64,000 bases of DNA from Bacillota bacterium (lineage in GTDB: Bacteria; Bacillota; Clostridia; Christensenellales; CAG-138). The notes under the pieces are model-generated. The model was not told where the DNA came from and did not search any database. It saw only the letters and a list, made by a program, of their open reading frames with translations. Made by a program: the position numbers and the translations under genes. Below are positions 8,259-17,091 of this stretch, in pieces (positions within the stretch are counted from its first letter, which is position 1; each line of letters starts with the position of its first letter). The stretch lies in assembly GCA_023455425.1 (NCBI GenBank), contig JAEYCM010000020.1:45644-109643 (forward strand). Reading direction: 5' to 3'.

Positions 8259-8904
8259 AGGGGAGCCGGTGCGCTTCATTTCCCATCTGGATGTGATGCG
8301 CTTGTTGCAGCGCGCCATGCGAAGAGCCGGGCTGCCGCTGAAATTTTCACAGGGGTTCAACCCGCATCCGGTCATGGCGTTCGCTTCGGCGCTTGCTCTA
8401 GGCTATACAAGCGACGCGGAATGGATGGATGTACAGTTGGAGTCCTTCGTAGCGCCCGAGGATTTTATCTCGCGCATGAATGCGGTGCTGCCAGAGGGCT
8501 TGCGCATATTACGCGCGCTTGAAATTGAGGAGAAGCTGCCCACGCTCACGGCTTTGTTGCAGCGAGCCGAATACGAAGTGGCGCTGTATCTTAACGCGCC
8601 GGAGGACCGGGAAAAGATAATAAACGGCATGGAGGCGCTGCTCTCAGGCCCCATTGTCGTCACCAAGCGCACTAAGAGCGGCATGAAGCAGGTGGATATC
8701 CGCCCGCAGCTCATTTCACTTGCGCTGACCGAGCCCAATGCGGAGCAAACGGAATACGCCGTATTGTCCGTTGCGGGCAAATTAAACGCAGATGGCGGCT
8801 TACAGATGGAACTGCTGCTGCAGGCGCTCATGAAGGCCTGCGGCGCACAGGCGCGCTGGCGCGTCCATCGCAAAGCCGTATATTTTGAAAAAATCGAGGT
8901 GTGA
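8233..8904 (+). CDS. DUF2344 protein, radical-SAM partner (TIGR03936-like)
   Basis: The 223-residue protein begins with the family signature: VRFISHLDVMRLLQRAMRR, then LPLKFSQGFNPHP. In many Clostridia and some other phyla this domain is the partner or C-terminal half of the radical-SAM protein encoded just upstream. The start overlaps the upstream gene's last 26 bases, which argues for coupled translation and a 1:1 complex. It is followed immediately by RNase G, a recurrent gene order. Function is unknown. The ATG at 8233 gives the conserved MRIIANF opening. Confidence 0.85.
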   Translation: MRIIANFHKGEPVRFISHLDVMRLLQRAMRRAGLPLKFSQGFNPHPVMAFASALALGYTSDAEWMDVQLESFVAPEDFISRMNAVLPEGLRILRALEIEEKLPTLTALLQRAEYEVALYLNAPEDREKIINGMEALLSGPIVVTKRTKSGMKQVDIRPQLISLALTEPNAEQTEYAVLSVAGKLNADGGLQMELLLQALMKACGAQARWRVHRKAVYFEKIEV

Positions 8905-8906
8905 GC

Positions 8907-10427
8907 ATGGGCACGGAAATCGTAGTGGACATCAACCCCTACCAGACGCGCGTCGTGCTGCTTGAAAACGGGCAGCCCAGCGAGATATTCATCGAGCGCC
9001 GCGGTCATGAACGCCTTGTTGGCAACATCTACAACGGCAGGGTACAGAATGTGCTTCCGGGCATGCAGGCTGCGTTTGTGGACATCGGTCTGGAGCGCAA
9101 CGCATTTTTGTATGCGGGGGATATCCAGATCGACCGCTCGGATTTTCAGTTTGGCGACAACGGACAGGAAATGCGCCTGCCGCCCGTCAACATTCAGGAT
9201 ATCGTCAAACCAGGGCAGGAAATCATGGTACAGGTGCTAAAAGAACCTGTGGGCACCAAGGGCGCCCGGGTCACCACGCACATCACGCTGCCGGGAAGGA
9301 CGCTTGTGCTGATGCCCACCGTCAACTATGTGGGCGTTTCCCGCCGTATCGGGGACGAAGCGGAGCGCACGCGCTTAAGGGGGATACTGGACCAGATCAA
9401 ACCGCCGGAAATGGGCGTGATTGTCCGTACGGCGGCGGTAGGGAAGAGCACAACGGAATTCGAGGCGGATATCCACTTTCTGGAACGCCTTTGGGAGCGC
9501 ATCCTCAAAAAGAATCAGTTGGTTTCGGCCCCGCGCCTATTGCACGCGGAGGAACCGCTGGTGTTCCGCACCATACGCGATCTGTTTACGCCCAATATTG
9601 AGCGCCTGACCATCAACGATCCGGAGTTTTACGAGCGTATTCAGATCATCGCGAACATCATTTCCCCTCAACTGAAGGACCGCGTGGTGCTCTACCAGGG
9701 GGAGGAAGAACTCTTTGACCGGTATGATCTCGAACATAAAATTGAAAAGGCGCTTTCACGCAAGGTATGGCTTGCAAACGGCGGCTATATCGTCATTGAC
9801 CAGACGGAAGCGCTTACCAGCATCGATGTCAATACCGGCCGGTTTGTAGGAACGGACAATTTGCAGGAGACCATTACCCAGGCGAACTGTGAGGCGGCAA
9901 AAGAGATTGCGCGGCAATTGAAGCTCCGGGACATCAGTGGCATCATCATTGTCGATTTTATCGATATGGAGGATATCGCGGACAAGGAACGGGTGCTCGA
10001 TACCTTAAAGACGGAATTGAAAAAGGACCGGACAAAGTCCAACGTCCTCGGCATCACCCAGCTTGGTCTTGTGGAAATGACGCGCAAAAAAATGCGCCAT
10101 AACCTCAGCAACACGCTGCAGATGCCCTGCCCGTACTGCCATGGGGACGGCAGGGTGCTCTCCCCTGAAACGGTGGTCTTAAAGGTAAGAAAGGCGCTCA
10201 TCAACTCCATCCGCAACGAGTCCATGGCGAACTACCTGGTGGAAGTGCATCCCGACGTCGCGGAGCTTATTGAGGACAATTCGAGCGCCCAAGCGCCGCT
10301 GTTGCCCTCCGCCGCGGGCCGAAACATCTATGTCAAGGCTGTCGTGTCCATGCATGTGGAGGAGTTCCGCATCACGCCGCTTCCTAAGGTGCCCGAGCAT
10401 CTGGACGGCGTACGCAAATACCAATAA
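8907..10427 (+). CDS. rng: Ribonuclease G/E family endoribonuclease
   Basis: The 506-residue protein is of RNase G size, without the long C-terminal scaffold of E. coli RNase E. It has an N-terminal S1-like domain (residues about 35-120, RLVGNIYNGRVQNVLPGMQAAFVDIG split by loops), the DNase-I-like catalytic part with SIDVNTGRFVG and VDFIDMEDIADK holding the metal-binding aspartates, and the zinc-link CPYCHGDGRV. It processes and degrades structured RNAs and 5'-monophosphorylated transcripts in the cytoplasm. The ATG at 8907 is preferred over the GTG at 8901 because GAGGTG is then six bases away. Confidence 0.92.
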   Translation: MGTEIVVDINPYQTRVVLLENGQPSEIFIERRGHERLVGNIYNGRVQNVLPGMQAAFVDIGLERNAFLYAGDIQIDRSDFQFGDNGQEMRLPPVNIQDIVKPGQEIMVQVLKEPVGTKGARVTTHITLPGRTLVLMPTVNYVGVSRRIGDEAERTRLRGILDQIKPPEMGVIVRTAAVGKSTTEFEADIHFLERLWERILKKNQLVSAPRLLHAEEPLVFRTIRDLFTPNIERLTINDPEFYERIQIIANIISPQLKDRVVLYQGEEELFDRYDLEHKIEKALSRKVWLANGGYIVIDQTEALTSIDVNTGRFVGTDNLQETITQANCEAAKEIARQLKLRDISGIIIVDFIDMEDIADKERVLDTLKTELKKDRTKSNVLGITQLGLVEMTRKKMRHNLSNTLQMPCPYCHGDGRVLSPETVVLKVRKALINSIRNESMANYLVEVHPDVAELIEDNSSAQAPLLPSAAGRNIYVKAVVSMHVEEFRITPLPKVPEHLDGVRKYQ

Positions 10428-10442
10428 ATTTTTTTCTTGTAT

Positions 10443-10477
10443 CAAAATGCGCAGAAGCGGGGCTTTTGCGCATTTTG
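10443..10477 (+). terminator. Hairpin after RNase G
   Basis: CAAAATGCGCA and TGCGCATTTTG form an 11-base stem around a 13-base loop. There is no long T-run beyond the stem, so it may be a weak terminator. A new promoter begins directly after it. Confidence 0.6.
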
Positions 10478-10480
10478 TGG

Positions 10481-10508
10481 TTGCTTCAGCGCTGTGACGT
10501 GCTAAAAT
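10481..10508 (+). promoter_or_regulatory. Candidate promoter for the FAH-family gene
   Basis: TTGCTT (10481-10486), 16 bases, TAAAAT (10503-10508), located 42 bases upstream of the ATG and just after a hairpin. Confidence 0.5.
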
Positions 10509-10550
10509 AAATATAGAGTAGCGTCTTAACGGCGCTGATTGGAGGCGTTT

Positions 10551-11309
10551 ATGAAGCTTTGCAGAGCCATTGTAGAACAGGAGACGTTCTATGGGCTGAT
10601 CGAAAACGGGACGGTACGCCGCTTGTTCGGTACGCCGTTTGAAGAAATTTTGCCGGATGGCCGGGTGTACGCGCTCAATGAAGTACGCCTGCTTGCGCCT
10701 GTACAGCCTTCCAAGGTGGTCTGCATCGGCAAAAATTATTACGCCCACGCCATGGAAATGCAGAGCACGCCCCCCGAACAGCCGCTCCTGTTTTTAAAAC
10801 CTTCCACCGCCGTGATCGGCCCGGAGGATGGCATTGTCTATCCGCCGGACAGCGCGCGGGTGGATTATGAGGCGGAGCTTGGCATTGTCATTTCCCGCCG
10901 CTGTAAGGATGTTCCGGCGGAACAATTTTCTGACGTGGTGCTGGGGTATACCTGTATCAACGACGTCACGGCGCGGGATTTGCAGGCGAAGGACGGCCAA
11001 TGGACGCGCGCGAAGGGTTACGATACATTCTGCCCCATCGGCCCCTGGATCGAAACCGAGCTTGATCCGTTTTCCGTGAAAGTGGAATCCCGCCTCAACG
11101 GCAAGGTGTGCCAGAGCGAGAGTACGGCTATCATGATGCATGATGCGGCGAAACTGGTCGCCTACATTACGCGCGTCATGACTCTTTTACCCGGCGACGT
11201 AATTGCGACCGGCACACCCGCAGGCATCGGTCCTATGCAAATAGGGGATGTGGTGGAAGTGGAAGTGGAAGGCATCGGCGTGTTGAAAAACCATGTGCTT
11301 CGTCCGTAA
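10551..11309 (+). CDS. Fumarylacetoacetate hydrolase family protein
   Basis: The 252-residue protein has the typical two-part layout: a short N-terminal domain (to about residue 50), then the catalytic fold with KVVCIGKNYYAHA, the metal-binding region DYEAELGIVISRRCKDV, and the signature DVTARDLQAKDGQWTRAKGYDTFCPIGPW. The C-terminus has GDVIATGTPAGIGPM. Members include 2-hydroxyhepta-2,4-diene-1,7-dioate isomerases, acylpyruvate hydrolases and oxaloacetate decarboxylases, so the substrate is undetermined. The ATG at 10551 follows GGAGG with good spacing. Confidence 0.88.
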   Translation: MKLCRAIVEQETFYGLIENGTVRRLFGTPFEEILPDGRVYALNEVRLLAPVQPSKVVCIGKNYYAHAMEMQSTPPEQPLLFLKPSTAVIGPEDGIVYPPDSARVDYEAELGIVISRRCKDVPAEQFSDVVLGYTCINDVTARDLQAKDGQWTRAKGYDTFCPIGPWIETELDPFSVKVESRLNGKVCQSESTAIMMHDAAKLVAYITRVMTLLPGDVIATGTPAGIGPMQIGDVVEVEVEGIGVLKNHVLRP

Positions 11310-11338
11310 TCCATATCAAAGATAGCAGGAGGCGCCCT

Positions 11339-11647
11339 ATGGAGTATTCATCCAAGCTCAAAACCAAAGAGGTTGACGCGCTCTTTGAAGTGGTGCTCAT
11401 GCTCCAGGATGAGGAGGAGTGCTACCGCTTTTTTGAGGACATCTGCACCATATCCGAAATCCAGGCAATCGCCCAGCGCCTGGAGGTGGCAAAGCTTCTT
11501 AGAAGCGGCATCACCTATCAGGAAATCGCCCAGCGGCTTGGCGCTTCCACCGCGACAATCAGCCGAGTAAACCGCTCGCTCACCTATGGTTCCGGCGGAT
11601 ATAAGCTGTTGCTTGACCGCCTGGATAATACCAATTCCAAACATTAA
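11339..11647 (+). CDS. TrpR-related YerC/YecD-family regulator
   Basis: The 102-residue protein consists largely of a Trp-repressor-like helical fold. A first helix bundle (DALFEVVLMLQDEEECYRFFEDICTISE, split here) is followed by a helix-turn-helix, TYQEIAQRLGASTATISRVNRSL. This matches the YerC/YecD family of Firmicutes. The family is related to TrpR, but its ligand and targets are not established. RBS is AGGAGG. It is the last gene before a long imperfect palindrome. Confidence 0.88.
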   Translation: MEYSSKLKTKEVDALFEVVLMLQDEEECYRFFEDICTISEIQAIAQRLEVAKLLRSGITYQEIAQRLGASTATISRVNRSLTYGSGGYKLLLDRLDNTNSKH

Positions 11648-11769
11648 TGCATCGTCGCGGCGGCTATTTTCGTGCGGTGCTATGTCGCTTTCCGCTCAAC
11701 GTAGCGCTGCTACGTATCGCTCCGGCTCCTTACCACGCATCGAAAACCCCTCGCCGCTTTGGATGCATT
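11646..11769. repeat. 124-base imperfect palindromic element
   Basis: The outer arms AATGCATC (11646-11653) and GATGCATT (11762-11769) are exact complements. Inside them GCGGCG pairs with CGCCGC (11751-11757), TTTTCG(A)TGCG-type segments pair, and a central ACGTAGC-GCT-GCTACGT (11699-11715) forms a perfect inner hairpin. No convincing gene lies in it. It could be an interspersed hairpin element, a structured RNA or a terminator-like structure between the TrpR-like gene and rqcH. Confidence 0.6.
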
Positions 11770-11822
11770 TCTGTTTTCCATTGGTATAAGCGGGCGCGGG
11801 TCAAGAAACTTGGAGGATAAGA

Positions 11823-13571
11823 ATGGACGGTCTTTCCCTTTTGGCCGTAAAGCACGAACTGAATACGCTTATCGGCGGCAAAGTGGATAAAATACAGCAA
11901 CCTGAACGCGATACTATCATATTGACCATACGGGCGGGGGGCAGCAATCATCGGCTGCTCCTTTGTGCGCACCCGGAAAACGGACGGGTACAGTTCACGG
12001 AAGTCTCCTATCCAAATCCGCCCGAACCGCCCACGTTCTGCATGCTATTAAGAAAACGGCTGACCGGTGGGCGGCTGTTGTCGATTGTTCAGCCCCATCT
12101 TGACCGCGTACTGATCTTTTCCTTTGAAGCGCGGGATGAACTTGGGGATACCGTGACGCTGCAGCTGGTTGTGGAGTTGATGGGCAAATATTCCAACATC
12201 TGTTTTCTCAATCAGAACGCGCAGATATTAGACTGTACCCGCCATGTCAGTGCGGGCATGTCCAGCGTCCGCATCCTGCTGCCCGGCGTCATCTATACGC
12301 CGCCACCGGCACAGGACAAGCTGAATCCGCTTGAAGCGGCGGAAGAAGATTTTATCGATGCGCTTTCTGCACGCGGCAGCGCGCACAAATTGCTTTCCGC
12401 GCGGTTTTCCGGGCTTTCTCCGGATTGCGCGCGCCAGATGGTTATGCGGTGGTCTGGAGAAACGGAACTGCATGCGGAAACACTTTCAGAAACAGACCGC
12501 AGATCGTTTGCCAAGTTTTTGTATGGGCTGTACCAATCGTTTGCGGCGGGAGAATTCCGGCCCGTGCTTGTTTCCAACGAATATCAGGAACCGGTCGCGT
12601 TTTATGCGTTCGAGTCTTCCCATTCACAGGATCGGCTTGTTTCGTTTTCTTCCATGAGCGCGGCGCTCGATAGTTATTACGCGCAGCGGGATTTAATGGA
12701 ACGGTTCCGCCGCCGCAGCGCGTCCCTGCAGCGGACGCTCCAGAACCATCTGGAGCGCAATTATAAAAAACAGGCGGTGTTTGAAACCGCGCTCAACCAA
12801 AACGAGGATTTGGAGGCGCTTCGCCTCAACGGCGAGTTGCTGCTTGCCCATGTGCACCAATTAAAGCGGGGCATGCAAAACGCAAAGTTGATCAATTATT
12901 ACCTGGACCCGCCGCAGGAAACCGTGGTGGAGCTGGACGAAAAGCTCTCCCCGCAGGAGAACGCGCAGCGGTATTTCAAGCGCTATCAAAAGGGCAAGGC
13001 GGCAAAATCCCTGGCGTTTGAACAACTCCAAAAGACGCAGGAGGAAACCGCGTACCTGGAAGGGCAGCTCGACAATTTAAACAAATGCGTGACCGATGTG
13101 GAGCTTTTGGAGATACGGGAAGAACTGGTGCGGGAAGGATATAGCAAGCCTGAAAACAGCCGGAGCAAGCCGCCCAAACACGCGCCCTCAAAACCCATGC
13201 GGGTGCTTTCCTCCGACGGAATAGAAATCCTGATCGGCCGGAACAACCAGCAAAACGATACGCTTACCCTGCACGTTGCCCGCAGTGATGATCTATGGCT
13301 GCATACAAAAAATATCCCCGGCTCCCATGTCATTGTCAGAACCGAAGGGGAAGTTCCAGAAACCACGCTCAAAGAAGCCGCCATGTTTGCCGCGTATTAC
13401 AGCAAAGCGCGCGCTTCCGCATCGGTTCCGGTAGATTACTGCGCCCGGAAATTTGTCAAAAAACCCGCCGGCGCAAAGCCCGGCATGGTGATTTATACCA
13501 CCAACCGCACGCTGTATGTTACGCCGGACGAAGCGGTGATAAAAAAATTGGAACAATCTGCAAATCCCTGA
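11823..13571 (+). CDS. rqcH: Ribosome quality control factor RqcH (NFACT protein)
   Basis: RqcH binds stalled 50S-peptidyl-tRNA and adds C-terminal alanine tails for degradation of the nascent chain. The 582-residue protein has an NFACT-N domain with the tRNA-handling Asp-Arg pair (Asp94-Arg95 in PHLDRVLIF), a helix-hairpin-helix region, a long coiled coil (residues about 280-430), and the C-terminal NFACT-R domain beginning ILIGRNNQQNDTLTL with DDLWLHTKNIPGSHV. Older annotation calls these fibronectin-binding proteins. RBS is TTGGAGGA. The gene ends at a bidirectional terminator shared with ylbJ. Confidence 0.95.
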   Translation: MDGLSLLAVKHELNTLIGGKVDKIQQPERDTIILTIRAGGSNHRLLLCAHPENGRVQFTEVSYPNPPEPPTFCMLLRKRLTGGRLLSIVQPHLDRVLIFSFEARDELGDTVTLQLVVELMGKYSNICFLNQNAQILDCTRHVSAGMSSVRILLPGVIYTPPPAQDKLNPLEAAEEDFIDALSARGSAHKLLSARFSGLSPDCARQMVMRWSGETELHAETLSETDRRSFAKFLYGLYQSFAAGEFRPVLVSNEYQEPVAFYAFESSHSQDRLVSFSSMSAALDSYYAQRDLMERFRRRSASLQRTLQNHLERNYKKQAVFETALNQNEDLEALRLNGELLLAHVHQLKRGMQNAKLINYYLDPPQETVVELDEKLSPQENAQRYFKRYQKGKAAKSLAFEQLQKTQEETAYLEGQLDNLNKCVTDVELLEIREELVREGYSKPENSRSKPPKHAPSKPMRVLSSDGIEILIGRNNQQNDTLTLHVARSDDLWLHTKNIPGSHVIVRTEGEVPETTLKEAAMFAAYYSKARASASVPVDYCARKFVKKPAGAKPGMVIYTTNRTLYVTPDEAVIKKLEQSANP

Positions 13572-13631
13572 CACCCTGATACAACATGGTGCTATACTAT
13601 GGACTAGGCGCTGCTTTGCGATCAGCGGAAC

Positions 13632-13675
13632 AAAAAGGCGGCTTACGCTATGAAGCGGAGCGCCTTTCCTTTTTT
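13632..13675. terminator. Bidirectional terminator between rqcH and ylbJ
   Basis: AAAGGCG (13634-13640) pairs with CGCCTTT (13661-13667), with an inner GCTT/AAGC helix. T-rich runs follow on both strands (CCTTTTTTC on plus, TTTTTG on minus). It overlaps the last codons of ylbJ. Confidence 0.75.
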
Positions 13676-14763
13676 CCGAACAGCAACGCCAATAGAAGCG
13701 CCGTGGCGACCCCAAGCGCGCAGGCAAATAACAGCGCAAGCCCCGTGAGCGCATTGACGATATAATACGGCGGCAGGGAAGGCGCAAGCGTTTGTACGGC
13801 GGCGGGGAAAAGGGAGAGCACGGCATAGGCAATGACGGCTGAAAACACGCCGTGTATGAATTTATAGAAGAGATACCTGAGCGGCTTCCGGAACTCAACG
13901 AACGCCATGGCCTGCACCATGACGCTTAGTCCCCCAAAGCCGATTAAGAAAGAGCAAAGAGGCACGGAGTAGAGGGGGGGCAGCCCCGCTTTTACAATGC
14001 GGCTGCACCCGCCCGTCATCTCCATCAGCCCCATCAGAATTCCTTTGGCGGGAGAATCGCCGGGTACGTTTACAAAAAGGGCGTCGAGCGGCAGGCTCAA
14101 AACATCCAGTACGCGCAATTGCGTGAGCACCTCGGCCAGCACCAAAAAGAACACGACGCTGCCGCCGACTTTGAGCATATCCATCATGCCGTCGCCAACA
14201 GCGCGGGGCAATGCCTTATAAAACGGATCGGAAGGCATCGGCTTTACCCGGCCAGGCGGGGATGGGCGGACGGGCTTGATAAAACGCAACGCAACCCCAA
14301 GCAGCAATGCGCCGCCATAATACGAGACGGCAAGCGGCCAAAATAGTGCGGTATTTTGGAACATGCCCCCGGCCACGGCGCCCATGATAAACATGGGACT
14401 GCACAGGTTGCATACGGTGCCCAGCCGTTCCGCTTCTTCGTCTGAAATACTTCCGGAAGCGAGCAGCATGCCGCTCAGCCTTCCGCCTGAAGGATATCCG
14501 GAAATGCCGCCCAACAGGATAAGAGGAAACGCGTAGTAGGAAGCGTGTAACTTTCTGGAAAGCGGGTAAAAAAGATTAGCGAGCAACTGCATGGCTCCGG
14601 TCCGCTCGATGAGAGTGGCGCTTGCAAAGAATGGAAATAATGTAGGCAGCAGGATCTCCCACCAGAGCCGCAACCCCTCCTGTGCCGCCGCCATGGCCGG
14701 GCGGGAGTACATCACAAGCAGGATGCAGAATACAAAGGCAATAAAGGCGACGGCGCGTTTCAT
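13648..14763 (-). CDS. ylbJ: YlbJ-like sporulation integral membrane protein
   Basis: The 371-residue polytopic protein has two Gate/nucleoside-recognition-type halves, with the family segments WWEILLPTLFPFFASATLIE near the N-terminus and GGISGYPSGGRLSGML. B. subtilis YlbJ is a sigma-E membrane protein needed for spore resistance; its biochemical role is not settled. The ATG at 14763 is chosen because GGGAGGTGC precedes it; a further upstream start would add 25 poorly conserved residues. It diverges from the patatin gene (77 bases apart), whereas in Bacillus ylbJ and ylbK run in the same direction. Confidence 0.9.
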   Translation of the reverse strand: MKRAVAFIAFVFCILLVMYSRPAMAAAQEGLRLWWEILLPTLFPFFASATLIERTGAMQLLANLFYPLSRKLHASYYAFPLILLGGISGYPSGGRLSGMLLASGSISDEEAERLGTVCNLCSPMFIMGAVAGGMFQNTALFWPLAVSYYGGALLLGVALRFIKPVRPSPPGRVKPMPSDPFYKALPRAVGDGMMDMLKVGGSVVFFLVLAEVLTQLRVLDVLSLPLDALFVNVPGDSPAKGILMGLMEMTGGCSRIVKAGLPPLYSVPLCSFLIGFGGLSVMVQAMAFVEFRKPLRYLFYKFIHGVFSAVIAYAVLSLFPAAVQTLAPSLPPYYIVNALTGLALLFACALGVATALLLALLFGKKERRSAS

Positions 14764-14840
14764 ATGCACCTCCCGCGCTGTAACGGCAGCACGAACCAGA
14801 AACGATTCCTTAACATCCTTATGAAGGAAGGAGCACATGC

Positions 14841-15692
14841 ATGACGAAAAAGGTAGGGTTGGCGCTTGGCTCGGGCAGCGTCAAGGGAGTCGCGCATATT
14901 GGCGTCATACAGGTTTTAGAGGAAAACGGGGTGCCCATTGATATGGTGGCGGGCTCCAGCGCGGGCGCGATCGTGGGCGCGATTTACTCCGTTGGCACGG
15001 ATCTTTCCATTTTGGGCAGATATTTTGAAGCAATCAACAGCCGCGATTTTATGGATATGACGGTACCGCGCAACGGAAAAGGCGGCGTTGTCAAAGGCAA
15101 CCGAATGCAGGAGATGGTGCGGATTTTTACGCATGACAAGACATTTCAGGAAACGCGCATTCCATTTATTTGTATGGCGGTGGATGTGGAGACGGGCGAG
15201 CTTTTGGCATTCCAGAACACGGATAAGAAGCTGCACGAATGCGTGCGCGCCAGCATGGCCATTCCCGGTATATTCACCCCTGTGCGGATGGATGGAAGGC
15301 TGCTGGTGGATGGCGGCGTGTTGGAGCGCGTCCCCTGCATTCCGCTGCGGGAAGCGGGCGCGGACGTGATCATCGGTGTAGACGTCGGCTACCGGGGCGA
15401 GGTGCAGCGGATTGAGGTGCCTACCGCCCGCGCGTTGTTTGACCGATCCCGCGAGATTATGATGTGGCACATCACCCGCGCGCGTCAGGAATGCGCCGAT
15501 ATCGTGCTCTGTCCGCAGGTGCTCGACATTATGAAAGGCTTCTCCAACAAGAATACGTCCGAAGGCATTGAGGAAGGGCGGCGCGTGGCGGAAGAAGCCA
15601 TGCCGCGTATTCTCGAAATACTGGAGCGGCACGAAATTCCGCTGCGGCCCAAAAAGCAATTTAGGGCTATATCACGATCGGCGCAACGGTAA
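14841..15692 (+). CDS. Patatin-like phospholipase (YlbK/RssA type)
   Basis: The 283-residue single-domain protein has the oxyanion-hole loop GSGSVKGVAHIGV, the nucleophile elbow GSSAG with Ser40, and the partner Asp in VDGGVLERVP, which together make the Ser-Asp dyad of patatin lipases. No signal peptide is seen, so it should be cytoplasmic or membrane-peripheral. Members hydrolyse acyl esters; the natural lipid is unknown. It sits between ylbJ and tmcAL, as ylbK does in Bacillus. Its last 26 bases overlap the convergent tmcAL gene. Confidence 0.92.
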   Translation: MTKKVGLALGSGSVKGVAHIGVIQVLEENGVPIDMVAGSSAGAIVGAIYSVGTDLSILGRYFEAINSRDFMDMTVPRNGKGGVVKGNRMQEMVRIFTHDKTFQETRIPFICMAVDVETGELLAFQNTDKKLHECVRASMAIPGIFTPVRMDGRLLVDGGVLERVPCIPLREAGADVIIGVDVGYRGEVQRIEVPTARALFDRSREIMMWHITRARQECADIVLCPQVLDIMKGFSNKNTSEGIEEGRRVAEEAMPRILEILERHEIPLRPKKQFRAISRSAQR

Positions 15693-16872
15693 AATCCCGC
15701 TGTGGCGTTTCCTGCTTTGCAAGCAGCGCGTATACGTCATGGGCGCGGATGTCGGTTTCCAATATCGCCTGCGCGGACGGGGGCAGGGCAACGGTATCCG
15801 CCCGCCGCATAATAAGCGGCAGCGTGCGTTTGCTGGCAATGGCGGAAATCAGGCTGCGCGCGGTGCGTTTAAATCCCAGCACCCGCAGATAGAGCGCATC
15901 TTCCTCAAACACGCTGTGGGCAAGCGGTTTTTTGATGCCGAGTAAGGCGCATGCACAGATGCGCTTGCACCTGGCAAGCGTGTAGCGTTTGCTTTTGAGC
16001 AGGGTTAAGAGTTCCGCGGTTGATTTTGCCTCGCGTGAGGCGCGGTATAATACGTTTTCAAAGCCTTCCTGCACATCGGGAAGGCTTTTCATGTCTTCCG
16101 CGCTCATCATGCGCAGCGCATAGAGCATGAGCGGCTCGGCGTCAAGAAGATTGACGCAGCGGATGTCGCCCAGTTTAAAGTAGCCGCCTACATACATGGG
16201 CATGCCTTCGTACGCGCTTTCATTGCAGGCACAGAGCGCTTCGCGTATGGCGGTGGCGCTGGAGAATGTACCCGAAAGCGCCGTATCATTGTAACCCGCC
16301 CCTACGCGGTGGATGGCAACCGGCTGCGCCTGCGGCGCGTATTGCTGCAAAAACCGGACGTATTCCATACCCAATATGCTGTTGGGGGTGGAGAGCGCTT
16401 TTAAGAGCGCTTTGGGCGCGCCGCAGGCTTCCAGCGCGTCATAACGCGCGCGGGGGTAGGATTTGCCCAAAGACAGCTGCTCTTTGAGGGCCGCGCGAAA
16501 CGCGGGCGGTTCGTCTCTAAGCGCTTCCGCGGCTTTTATGAGCACTTCCGTATCCGGCGTCTCACTTCCAAAACACAAGCAGTCAAGCACACCCGTGCCC
16601 GCAAGCACCCGCACGCCGCCCGCCGCAAACCGCTCCGCGCTTGATATGGCGCACACGGTGGGCAGTTCCAGCACAAGGTCGGCGCCGGCAAGCAGCGCCC
16701 ACTGGGCACGGGTGTATTTATCCGCAATGGCGGGTTCTCCGCGCTGCACATAATCGCCGCTCATGACCACGATGATATAATCGCACTTTGTAACCTCGCG
16801 CGTTCGTTCCATGTGGTAGACATGTCCGTTGTGCAAAGGATTGTATTCCGCTATGATGCCTGCGACGCGCAT
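15667..16872 (-). CDS. tmcAL: tRNA(Met) cytidine acetate ligase TmcAL (YlbM family)
   Basis: TmcAL acetylates the wobble cytidine of elongator tRNA-Met using acetate and ATP. The 401-residue protein opens with MRVAGIIAEYNPLHNGHVYH, carrying the nucleotidyltransferase HxGH motif, followed by VMSGDYVQRGEPA. The C-terminal half is the helical YlbM-specific domain. The ATG at 16872 has AAAGGA ten bases upstream; the ATG at 16890 lacks a ribosome site. It converges on and overlaps the patatin gene. An acetate-using enzyme adjacent to pta-ackA is notable, though they are divergently arranged. Confidence 0.9.
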   Translation of the reverse strand: MRVAGIIAEYNPLHNGHVYHMERTREVTKCDYIIVVMSGDYVQRGEPAIADKYTRAQWALLAGADLVLELPTVCAISSAERFAAGGVRVLAGTGVLDCLCFGSETPDTEVLIKAAEALRDEPPAFRAALKEQLSLGKSYPRARYDALEACGAPKALLKALSTPNSILGMEYVRFLQQYAPQAQPVAIHRVGAGYNDTALSGTFSSATAIREALCACNESAYEGMPMYVGGYFKLGDIRCVNLLDAEPLMLYALRMMSAEDMKSLPDVQEGFENVLYRASREAKSTAELLTLLKSKRYTLARCKRICACALLGIKKPLAHSVFEEDALYLRVLGFKRTARSLISAIASKRTLPLIMRRADTVALPPSAQAILETDIRAHDVYALLAKQETPQRDFTVAPIVI

Positions 16873-16990
16873 TCGGATATTTCCTTTCATTTATTTTATA
16901 TATTTTAACATATTTATTGTTTACATATATCAAACTCATGCTTTTTGGTTGAAAAATTATTGGTTTTTTGTTCCGAACAGGCAAATAGTA

Positions 16991-16999
16991 TGATATAAT
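16991..16999 (+). promoter_or_regulatory. Extended -10 promoter for pta-ackA
   Basis: TGATATAAT is an extended -10 element about 90 bases before the pta start. A possible -35 (TTGTTC, 16969-16974) is spaced 19 bases away and is weak. Confidence 0.55.
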
Positions 17000-17091
17000 T
17001 TGCAGGGCATGATCGTAACGGCGTTGCCCTTTTTCGCTGTTACACGACGGAGTAAAACAAGCCAGGCTTATGGAAGGAGCAAAGGTAAACT

